Shown piece after piece: positions 9,536-19,000 of a stretch of 64,000 nt of DNA; positions within the stretch are counted from its first letter, which is position 1; each line of letters begins with the position of its first letter. A model generated the notes under the pieces. That model saw only the letters and a list, made by a program, of their open reading frames with translations, did no database searches and was not told the origin of the DNA. The DNA comes from Diplonema japonicum (Eukaryota; Euglenozoa; Diplonemea; Diplonemida; Diplonemidae), in contig OZ025741.1 in NCBI GenBank assembly GCA_964019335.1, forward strand, positions 124,001 through 188,000, read 5' to 3'. The position numbers and the translations under genes were made by a program.

Positions 9536-10096
9536 AGAGAGAAAAACTACCATTTGGCGCGGGGAAAAAAAAAAGCAGAAAGCAGGGTAAAGACGAAAAA
9601 AAGAAGAAGGAAAATGGTGCAACATCGAAAAAAAAAAAAAAAAAAAAAATGGGGCTTTGATTGCAACACTAGGTGGCGTTAAGCGTGCAACGAAGCACGA
9701 AATACCTACTTGATTACAGGGGGCGCTCCTCGGCCGAGCAGTAGCTTCTTCTGCGTTCCGCGTCGTGTCCTTAATGCATGCGGTGTGCTCAACCCTAGCC
9801 GGGGCGTCCCGGGTAACCAAGATTCTGCGCTCGTGCAGTTTGCTGCCTGTTCGTCACCCTGAGCATCTGCGATACGTTCTTCCACTCGGGCGCTACCGGT
9901 GATGACCGACGAGGAGGTCAACAGCGAACAACACATCTGATGTACTTCTTATATTTCCATGTTATCCCCACCACCTAAAAAAAAAACGAAAACAAAAAAA
10001 CAAAAAAAAACTCCCCTCCGTTCCTCCTTTTTTTTTTTATTTAAAAAACTACAATCCCCATTTCTGTAAAGAAGCAGGGCTCCGAAAACAAAACGA
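9536..10096. other. Gene-free intergenic stretch
   Basis: No supported gene. It contains A runs, the 42-bp repeat at 9649-9690 and a GC-richer block (9700-9935) with a 76-codon minus-strand frame (9706-9936). That frame has no recognisable domain; I treat it as unproven. Confidence 0.5.
9649..9690. repeat. 42-bp dispersed repeat, copy 1
   Basis: Identical over 42 bp, from ATGGGGCTTTGATTGCAAC to TTAAGCGTGCAA, with the copy at 35103-35144. Both copies directly follow an A run and lie between genes. Confidence 0.85.
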
Positions 10097-10359
10097 TTAA
10101 ATTCTTTTCCTGCCAGTCTGCTTGTGCCCACGACGCATCACTGCGGTTGTAGGGGGTACGGCGGCCGTCTGTCGCAGCCGTTTTTGTTCAGGCAAATGAA
10201 AGGTGACCCTCCTGGGCCCTGAGTCAAACGACAAGCTGTCCATCTGCGGGCTTGAATGAGTGCTGGACAAGCCACAAGTCGAGTTGCAAGACGCACTGTC
10301 ATCGTGGGCATCAACAGAGACCATCGACTTGATCTCCGTCGTCACCTGACGAGACGCCT

Positions 10360-10400
<41 letters not shown>

Positions 10401-10957
10401 ACCTGTGCCTGTACCTGTGCCTGTACCTGGGGTGCACGCACTATCACCTTTTTGCCTGTGCCTGCTTTTGTCTCCCCGATGACAATCTTCACACCCAACG
10501 GGAACCCCCTGATCCTGGGGTTGAACTTCGACTCGGTCTTCGTCTTTGGGTCCCTCAAGATACTCACTGGTCGGTACCCCGGGACACGGGTAGGGGCCAC
10601 AGGGACATGGACATGAACAGGTGCAGGTGCAGTGGCAGCTATGGTTTTCTCCTTGGGGGTATCCTTGGGGGTATCCTGTTTGCTTTCATTTGTGCTGCCT
10701 TCGTGGGGCGGTGCTTTGTTTTTTTCTCGTTTTTCTATTATGTCTGCGGGCGGTACAGAGGCATGGACCTCCCTTTCAGGGGGAGGGCTGAAAACATGCC
10801 TAATTAGCAAAGACAGGGACAAACACGCCACTGCCACAGGAACAAACAGGGGCCACAAACCGTCGCTGCCCCATATTTGCCACCTCTCGCTGCAGCACCC
10901 TGCCTCCCCGTTCCCACATAGCTCATGCTGGTACAGAACACACCCGCTGTTCATCAT
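10097..10957 (-). CDS. Single-pass membrane protein with RVxF (PP1-docking-type) motif
   Basis: 286 codons. Seen: a short Cys-containing N-terminus (about residues 5-25); one hydrophobic helix (LWPLFVPVAVACLSLSLLI, about 34-52); then a long basic, Pro/Ala-rich, probably cytosolic region. That region holds a QA/QV dipeptide repeat encoded by a 6-bp minisatellite (10356-10430), and at about residue 247 RRVTFHL, a fit to the RVxF motif by which many proteins dock protein phosphatase 1. The C-terminus is strongly basic. No signal peptide is evident ahead of the helix, so type III topology is likely. The first ATG at 10957 is immediately followed by a second. The acceptor AG at 10970 leaves a leader of only 12 nt. 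Confidence 0.7.
10356..10432. repeat. 6-bp minisatellite (TGTGCC) inside CDS
   Basis: About twelve tandem TGTGCC/TGTACC units, in frame, encode alternating Gln-Ala and Gln-Val on the minus strand. Copy number is likely to be polymorphic. Confidence 0.9.
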
Positions 10958-10969
10958 AGAGGTTGCATG

Positions 10970-11003
10970 CTGTGGGGTGTCGAAAGAGAGATGAAAACAC
11001 TTT
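10970..11003 (-). promoter_or_regulatory. Pyrimidine-rich stretch and CCACAG acceptor, short leader
   Basis: Minus strand: TTTTCATCTCTCTTTCGACACCCCACAG, with AG at 10970-10971. The predicted 12-nt leader also contains an out-of-frame ATG, which opens a four-codon frame overlapping the true start. Confidence 0.55.
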
Positions 11004-11488
11004 TATTGCGAATATACCATGTATCTTGTGAAGAAAGAAAAGGAACAAAAAGGAAAGCCGCCGATGAGCTCAAATAAAGGGGATATTTCGAGCCACGCGC
11101 AAGGGAAGGAGGGGACAGAAAAAGAAAGAATCCCGAAGGACAGACGTTGGAAGAAGAGGAAAATGTGAAGCAAAAAAAAAAAAAAAGAGATGGGTCGCGA
11201 TCGGGGGCACAACCGAAAGGACGCGTTGGGAAGGGGAAAGGGTTCCCCGTTTTTTTTTTTTTTTTTTCCTTCCCTTCTTTTTATTTTTTTTTATTTTTAT
11301 TCAAGAAACAAATGAAAAAAAAAAAAAAGAAGAGAAAAAAATTTTAAAAAAAAAAAAAAACATCAGAAGGGTACAAAACAAAGTCGCATCGAGTGCTTCC
11401 TCCGAAGGACAGTACCGTATAGATCAATAATCATCCCAAAAAAAAAAAAAATAATAATAATAATAATAATATAGAAACAAACTAATCA
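11004..11488. other. Gene-free intergenic stretch, homopolymers and microsatellite
   Basis: No gene is seen. It holds A/T runs, a GAAA-rich purine block and an AAT trinucleotide microsatellite at 11448-11471. Confidence 0.6.
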
Positions 11489-12445
11489 TCACAGCATAGC
11501 ACGCAACCGGGGAACAATGGTCCCGTTAGCAATGAATTCGTACCCCGCACCAGGGCAGTGTGGACAGAAGCAGTTTTGAATCCCGAAACAGTCGGCGTTC
11601 GGGATAGGACCACATTTGTTGACAATGGGAGTGTGCATATCGAGCGTGGGAATTCCGTGTGATGACATGACACCCGCTGCCATCTTGTTAAGTGCTTGGA
11701 CATTGTAGTCAGAAGACATACTGCACATCATAGGTGATGTCAGTGCGAAGAGCAGCTTCGTAGAAGGCAGTGCCGCTTTTAACTGCCCTGCAATGTTGTT
11801 GAGCTGTTCCTTGTACACAGTGGTGTTGCCCTGCTGCCCAGGGATCGTAGCGTTGCCTAGCGGGCCGTCGTGAAGACCGAAGTTGAACATCAAAACCTCA
11901 GGGTGCAGCTCCACCCCGCTTGGGGAGCTCAAAAAATATTTCAAACATTGTTGCCCGTACGCTGTCTCCTCTGCTCCACCATCAGACACATCCCATGGTG
12001 TGTGCTGAATCAACGCTTCGGTTTTCATGATGCTAGCGACGTAGGGCGTGTAGCCGATACTGACGCTGTCGCCCAGGATCATGATGTTGGGTAGAGTGGT
12101 GCTCATAGGGATGGAGGGTCCTGGTTTGCAAACCGCTTTGCTGACGGCCACTGCGGTGTTGTCGGGGTTTTCGCATGTGAAGATTTCGCTGTAGCTAGAC
12201 CCGGATTTCGGGATGCACTTGGTTCCGGAGGGGCAGCACATGTAGCCTCCGGGACAACAGGTTGCGTTGGGCCACGGGCAGCAGCCTTTGCCGCTTACGC
12301 TGAAACCGGCATCACAGCAAGTTGCTTCTGAGTCGCAGCGCGTTGTCTCATAAGGTGTTTTCCCAGCCACACACAACTGTGGCCATTCGCTGCCTTGACT
12401 TGCTCCCATGGCCGCCATTGCAATTGCCAAACCGAGGGTTTGCAT
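11489..12445 (-). CDS. Secreted granulin-domain plus SGNH/GDSL-type hydrolase
   Basis: 318 residues. Seen: an N-terminal signal peptide (MQTLGLAIAMAAMGASQGS); a granulin-like module at about residues 36-78 with the paired cysteines CC-D, CCPWPNATCCPGGYMCC and PSGTKC; then an SGNH fold from about 118. Block I is IMILGDSVSIG with the nucleophile Ser, block III is FNFGLHDGP (Asn of GxND replaced by His-Asp), and a late CPHCPGAGYEFI supplies the His of block V. SGNH enzymes are esterases, lipases or carbohydrate deacetylases, and the granulin part suggests surface or matrix association. The altered block III makes substrate and activity uncertain. I chose the ATG at 12445 because the longer frame upstream is translated poly-A/T. 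It is the first gene after the second giant gene. Confidence 0.8.
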   Translation of the reverse strand: MQTLGLAIAMAAMGASQGSEWPQLCVAGKTPYETTRCDSEATCCDAGFSVSGKGCCPWPNATCCPGGYMCCPSGTKCIPKSGSSYSEIFTCENPDNTAVAVSKAVCKPGPSIPMSTTLPNIMILGDSVSIGYTPYVASIMKTEALIQHTPWDVSDGGAEETAYGQQCLKYFLSSPSGVELHPEVLMFNFGLHDGPLGNATIPGQQGNTTVYKEQLNNIAGQLKAALPSTKLLFALTSPMMCSMSSDYNVQALNKMAAGVMSSHGIPTLDMHTPIVNKCGPIPNADCFGIQNCFCPHCPGAGYEFIANGTIVPRLRAML

Positions 12446-12476
12446 TTTTCTTTTTTTTTTTAAACCCTTTGCCAGC

Positions 12477-12512
<36 letters not shown>

Positions 12513-12939
12513 TAGCCCCAATGAAAGTAAAATATATCCGGACCCCCCGGGTAAAAAAAAACACAAGAATAATTGTTCATGACCATCGACCGTAAAAGGA
12601 AGGAAAGAAAAAAAAACAGAAACTGAACGGACGGTTGGAGGGGGGGGGGGGGGGGGGGAAATGTAAGTGAAAAGATTGAAAAGGAGGAGAAAAAAAAAGG
12701 GGGGGAATAAGAGTTTGCGAAATGGGGGAAAAAAAAAAAGAGGGGAAAGAAACAAGATAATGTTCTTTTTGTTCTCCTCTGTGTGTGTTCTTTTTTTTTC
12801 CCCACTGTTTTCTCGCTTCTCAGTCCTCCTTTTATTTTTGTTTTTTTCTTCTTTTTTTTTTCTTCTACTACTATTGTTTTCTTTTTTTTTTCCCTTCTTT
12901 TTTTAAAGTGGTTTCACGCTTCGTGATCTAACAGAAAAC

Positions 12940-12992
<53 letters not shown>

Positions 12993-13057
12993 GGAAATGG
13001 GGGGATCTAGATAAAACCTACCCAGCAGTTAAGCGGTGTTTTTTCTTTTTTTTTTTA
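12446..13057. other. Intergenic region with extreme homopolymers and candidate acceptors
   Basis: It holds T33 (12479-12511), G18-20 near 12641-12658, and A48 (12941-12988). On the minus strand a long T/C region (about 12605-12750) runs to a CAG at 12623-12625, the likeliest acceptor for the SGNH gene. A second TTAG lies at 12928 just after the 48-nt T run. No gene is seen. Confidence 0.55.
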
Positions 13058-16000
13058 TCAAACAGGAAGATGGTAAAACTCACTATCCGTCCCGGAAACA
13101 GCCCCATGTGAATAATTGTTTCGCGAATTCTTAAACTGACTGTTCGTGGTGGGAGAAGTAGAAGGCAGGGGGTTGGGAGGGGGAGGAATATCTATCATCT
13201 GCCCACGGCCATTGCTGTACCTGTTTTGCCGAAAGTGCCCAGGGGTGTCCAGACTGTTGTAAGACTGGAGCGGAGGGAGGCCTTCAGGGTGGCCAACATC
13301 ATAATCTTCAGTCCCAAGAGTGACAAGCGGATCATCATCTGGGTTATACCGATAGGGTACAGTATTCACCTCTGCGAACGTCGGCCTCCCGACGGATCCA
13401 AGCCCAGCCTCATATCCCAACCCGTTCACTAGACTGTCACTCGGACCATCTGACACCACATCATCCCTTGGTACGTGTTCCGGCTTATTCGCCATTTCGT
13501 TCTGCGTTTCTTCTAGCGGGTCGTACCCAGGCTGGTACTCGTCGAACCTGGCCAGGTCCTCTTTCTTTTCCTTTTTCTTTTTCGCCATGTACACCATCAG
13601 CCCTACGCAGCACAGCGCCACCGCAATCGCCACCAATATTATCGGAAGCGCCTTTTGTGTGGTGGATTTATATAATTTTTGCGTACCGAGTTGTTACCGC
13701 CGCTGCTATCGGGGCTGCTTGTTGCCGTTGAGGCAGCACATGCATTCGAGGACTGTTTTTTTTTTTTATATTTTTATAATTTCTTTTGTATCGTCGCATA
13801 CCCATTCACATGAATCAGAAGGTGCTATACATGCCGACTGGACCAGTCTCGCATCGCACGCTGTGCTTGTGTGGATCTCCGTCACTGACATGCTTGTGCA
13901 AAATGTGCCAGTAGGACACGGGGCCGCCTGTTTTTTTTTTCTTTTTTAATTTCTTTTTTCTGGGGGGTGCGCACCTGTTCCTGCAGTGTTGTCATCAGCT
14001 CTGTGGCCGACTTGCCGTCGTTTGGCTGTACGCCTGATGTTGCTGACAGGTCGGCAGCCTTCCCGTAGAAGGACAACGTCACCCTACCGTCCGCAAGGCT
14101 AGCTTTGATCCTGTGGACATGTGGCATTGTGTGTGCAATGAGCCATACCTAGTGGGGGATATGCCAAGCCTTGCGGCCAGTGCGTCTTTCCATGCAGTGA
14201 TGTCGGTTGCTGTGGTTGTGAGTACAACCGCTTTGCTCTCAGGACCCACGGGGGTCGAACAGTTGGCCCGCATCATCGGCTGAACCCCTTGAGCCGGTGC
14301 GCTGCACCTGCATTGCCATGTGTTGAGGTTCTTCTGGTCAGTGTCCACGCAGTCCTGTCCTGACCCGCATGCTGTGTTGCCAGCACATTCATCCACGGTT
14401 CCAGGATTGCTGCTCACAATACACCTCCCGTCCTGGCATGCGCCTGTCAAGCACGGGGAACCGTTCGCCTTGTTGCTCTGTTTACAGGTCTTCCCTTCGC
14501 ACCAGGCGACAGTGCACAGCGGCTCAGAGGGGATACACAGGTTGCCCTCCGTGCAACGTGATGCCCCAATGCACGTCCCGGCAAAGCAAAGGTCGTTCGT
14601 AGTCGACTTGTTCCCATCGTTGCACACCCTGCCGTCGGGCACCAGCGGCTGCGTGCATGAACCTGACAAGCATTGCCCCACCGCGTGGCATTGGGACACC
14701 GCAAGGCATGGCTTTGCTGCACACGCTGCGTCTAGGACACCCAAGCATGTCCCATCGATACATCTGTCGCTGATGGTGGATGGGTTGCCATCGTTGCATG
14801 TTGTGCCGTCGGCCAGCTTCACCTGCACGCAAGATGGGCCCTCACAGCGCACTGACATGCAGTTCCCGATCGCTTTGCACAATGTAGCACCGCATATGAG
14901 CTGCCCCGTGCAGACCCCCGACACGCAGACGTCGTAGATGGTGGCGGAGCGCCCGTCGTTGCAAGGCGTGTCGCTGAGTGCTTCAGCCGTGCATAGCCCT
15001 GTCACGGGGTCGCAGGCGCTGGAAACACAGGCATTGCTTTGAGTGCATGTCACACCCTTGCACTTGTTGGGTGTGCCGCAGACTCCGTTCAAGCAGGCCC
15101 CCGTGCTGCACAGGGTTCCGTCGTACCGAGGTGCCACAACACAGTTGCCGCCTATGTCGCAGGTAGCATATTTGCACTCGTCGGCCACAGGGCACTGTAA
15201 GCCGTTGCAGGAAACAGTGCCTACGCAAACCCCGCTGCTGCACGTATCAGCGATGGTGAGCACGTCGAGGTCGCTGCAGGTGCGCCCGTCTTGTACCCAG
15301 TTACCCTTGCATGTTTGTGAAGCAGCGTCGCACTTCACGTTCGTCATGCAGTCAGTGTCCTTGCACTTCGCGAAGGGGCAGATGTTTGTGTCCACGCAAA
15401 GCCCTGCAGAGCACTCGCCACGTGAGCAAGAGGTGCCGTCCGCTATGCTTGCAACATCGCAGCCTGGGTTGCAGGTTGGCCTCGTGCACTCAGCATCGTG
15501 AGGCGGGCAGAGGTCACCGTTGCAGGAAATGGTTACAAGACACACGTTTCCGGAGCACTTCCCTGCAGTTCCAGAGACAGTGCACACGGTTCCTGACGGC
15601 TTCGTAGGTGATGTACACTTCCCTGTCGATGGTATGCATGCACCTGGGTTGTGGCATTCACTCCGAGCAGTGCAGGTGACACCAGAGCACAAGTCAACCC
15701 CGGCGCAAAGGCCACCGATGCACACATCGTCCACCGTCCTCGTGTTGCCGTCGTTACATTTGGAGCCGTTCACTGCGTTCACGAACGCGCACTGCCCGTT
15801 GCAGGCCACCACCTTACACTGCGGTGCAGCACTGCAAAGCACCCCGTTGCAGGTAACTGTGTTTGAATTTTTCATCATAGCTGAAATATGTCATACCTCT
15901 CCCTCGGCAGATGCCTTGCGAACATGCGTCCTCCGTAGTTGTGATTTCGCCGTCGTTGCAACTGGACCCGTCGGGGAAGGGCTGCTCAAAGCAGAGACCT

Positions 16001-19000
16001 GTTCGGGGGTCACAGCCAGCTTGCTTCATGCATTCTCTCTGCGGGCAAGACCGAGTGTTGCAATAGTCTGTGGTGTTTGTGGTAATATATAAATCGGGCA
16101 TACCTTGTCCCGTGCAGATGCCGTTGATGCAGACATCGTCAAAGGTAGTGTCTCTTCCGTCGTCGCAGGGGGTCCCGTCAGAGACAACCTGATGGATACA
16201 TGTGGTGTTGAGACAGAAGGCATATGTGCATTGCGACTTTGCAGCACACGCCGTCCCACCGCACGCTGCGACCTCCGTGCACCTCCCTCCAATGCACCGT
16301 TCAGAGACAGTCGATGCCACGCCATCGTTGCAAGTGCTGCCGTCCATCTTCTTCGGTGTACTGCAGATACCCGTCAAAGGGTTGCATATGCCCACCTCCC
16401 CGCAGTCGTCCTTAGCAGTGCATACAACAGAAACGCACAGGTCATCTCCTACGCAGACACCTATTTTGCACACATCGGTGATCGTAGCATCCTTGCCGTC
16501 ATCGCACGGTGTGAAGTCAGGCGCTCTAGTCTCAGAGCACATGTTCGCACTATTGCACACACTGCGCTTGCACATAGGCTCGGAAACGTTGCATTTTATC
16601 CCGCCGCATGTGACGTCAGGTGTGCAGACGCCCATAAGACACGACCCAGCACTGCACGGAGTACCGTCCGTCTTCTTCGGGTACGCGTAGCACACCCCGC
16701 TGCTAGGGTTGCACGTTGTGTCTATCTCACATTCCGTCCTAGCGGTGCATGCCACACCTGAACACTTATCGACCCCCCTGCAGATGCCGCTTTCGCAGCG
16801 GTCATTTTGCGTACCTACTTTCATGTCGTTGCATTGAGTGCCATCAATGACAGCCACTTCGGTACACTTCCCGTTGAAGCACCCGGACCTGAAACAGATT
16901 GGAGGATCGGTTGTACATGCCTCAGTACAATTTGGGCTGCCCACACACACGCCCGACATGCACAAGTCGGAGTCAGTGGTGGGGTCGTTGTCATCGCAGG
17001 CGGTGCCGTCGACGACGAACTTGTCGACACACAGACCTGTCTGCGGATCGCATTTCGCAACAGTGTGGCACGGTCTACTCGTGCATTTTGTCGTCAGACA
17101 TCTGTTCACTCCCTCGCACACACCAGCGCTGCATATGTCGTTGACTGTCGACGGGTTGCCGTCGTTGCAGGTGGTGCCGTCAGGCTTCGGGGCACTCCCA
17201 CAAGTGCCGGAGTTGCAGACCGCATACATGCAGTTTGGCTCTGAAGGGACACACGAAGTGTTGGCACAAATGGTGGACACAATGCAAACACCCTTGCCGC
17301 ACACACCCATGGTGCCGTTCACCACCCCGCACTCCGTTCCTTCAGGTGCTGGTCTATCGATGCACGTTCCGTTCACGGGGCTGCACGAACCAATAGTGCA
17401 GGGCGTGTTTGGGCATGAACTCCCCGCGCAGGCATCTGTCCCCTTGCACACCCCTTTGGCGCACTTGTCCCCTATGGTGTGAGGATTGTTGTCACTGCAC
17501 AACGTGCCGTCGGGCAGTGGATCATTAACACACGTCATGCTGTTGACGCATTTGACAGCACTGCACTGAGGGTCAGTGGGTACGCAGTAAGTAGTTCCGC
17601 ACCTCAAACTGCCAGCGCACACACTCCCGTGGCATCTGTCAAGATCAGTGGCGGGGTTGGTGTCGCTACAGGTAGTGAAGATATCAGCAGGACGGCTCGA
17701 GCATCGCCCTGTCCGCGGGTCACATACGCCATCCTGTTGGCATGGCGAGGCACTAGCACAAGAAACACCACTGCACAGGTTGAACCCTGTGCACTTGCCC
17801 GCTTGGCACACGTCATTCACAGTGTCTACATTGCCATCGTTGCAAGGCATTCCGTCAGCGACAGGCCTCCCTGCACAAGTGTTGCTGACGCAGACCACCT
17901 CGCTGCACGTAGGGACTCGAGGCATGCATGTTGTTGTACCGCACACAAGTGTACCTCTGCACACACCCGACAAGCACATGTCGTCCATTGTAGTAGGGTT
18001 GCCATCGTTACACGGAATCCTCTCTGGCTTAAGTTCTTCGATGCACTCTCCCGTGACAGGGTTGCACGTAGATGTGTGACACGAGTCGCCGGGGGTACAG
18101 ATCTTCCTGAAGCACAAATCGGTGCCGACGCACTTGCCATTGACGCAGATGTCATTCTCTGTTTGCTGATTCTCATCGTTGCAAGGAATGCCGTCGGGTA
18201 GTATAACTTCCACACATTGGTCGTTTTGACACTCGGACCTCGCACACTTAATATTCTGCTGTTTGCAGGGAACGTTCGCGCACATTAAATCACCTATGCA
18301 CGTGCCTGCCACGCACCTATCGTTGGTTGTGAGCGGGCTTCCGTCGTCACACTGCTGCCCTGCCGGCATGGGTGGGTCCGTGCAGGCACCACCGCGACAC
18401 ATGCCCACAGAGTGGCACTGGTCGCTGGCCGCACATATCACTCCGGCGCAGATGTCTTCACCTCCGCAGACACCACTTGTGCACTGGTCATTGACGGTGC
18501 CCGACAAACGATCGTCACACGGAACACCGTTAGGCACTATCGTTTGGACACACTTGTCATTCTGGCATGATGCCTCGTGGCATGCATCAATTGCTTTGCA
18601 CTCTACAGCACAGGCTACCTTGCCCACACACGTTCCGTACTGACACCTGTCGTCTGTCGTCATGCTATTACCATCGTCACACACCGCACCGTCCTGTTTC
18701 GCAGGATATATGCAGAGCCCGTTCTTTGGATCGCAAGTTCCCGTCAGGCTGCATGGCCCCACATTGCTGCACGTCACCGTCGCGCACAAATCTCTGCCCA
18801 TACACTTGCCATTCTCGCACATGTCATCCACTGTTTTAGGGTTGTTGTCGTTGCATGCAGTGCCGTCGTGGACCGTTCTCTGAATACAGACTTCATTTTC
18901 GCAAGTTGCCAGGTGACAGTGAGGTTCCGTGGGTCTGCAAAGATCGTTCTTGCACACGATAGGGGAGATGCATGCCCCTGCCTGGCACAGGTCGTTCGTA

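Noticed and set aside
9649-9690. CACTAGGTGGCG resembles an animal CTCF core
   Set aside because: CTCF is an animal factor and nothing else here suggests an animal. The match is short, so I treat the sequence only as part of the 42-bp repeat.
9706-9936. 76-codon minus-strand ORF in the gap between the TBC-like and membrane-protein genes
   Set aside because: No domain, no clear acceptor and no start context. Its length is expected by chance in a GC-richer block.
12446-12805. N-terminal extension of the SGNH gene to 12805
   Set aside because: The extra residues are poly-Phe, poly-Pro and poly-Lys from homopolymer DNA; a signal peptide begins at 12445.
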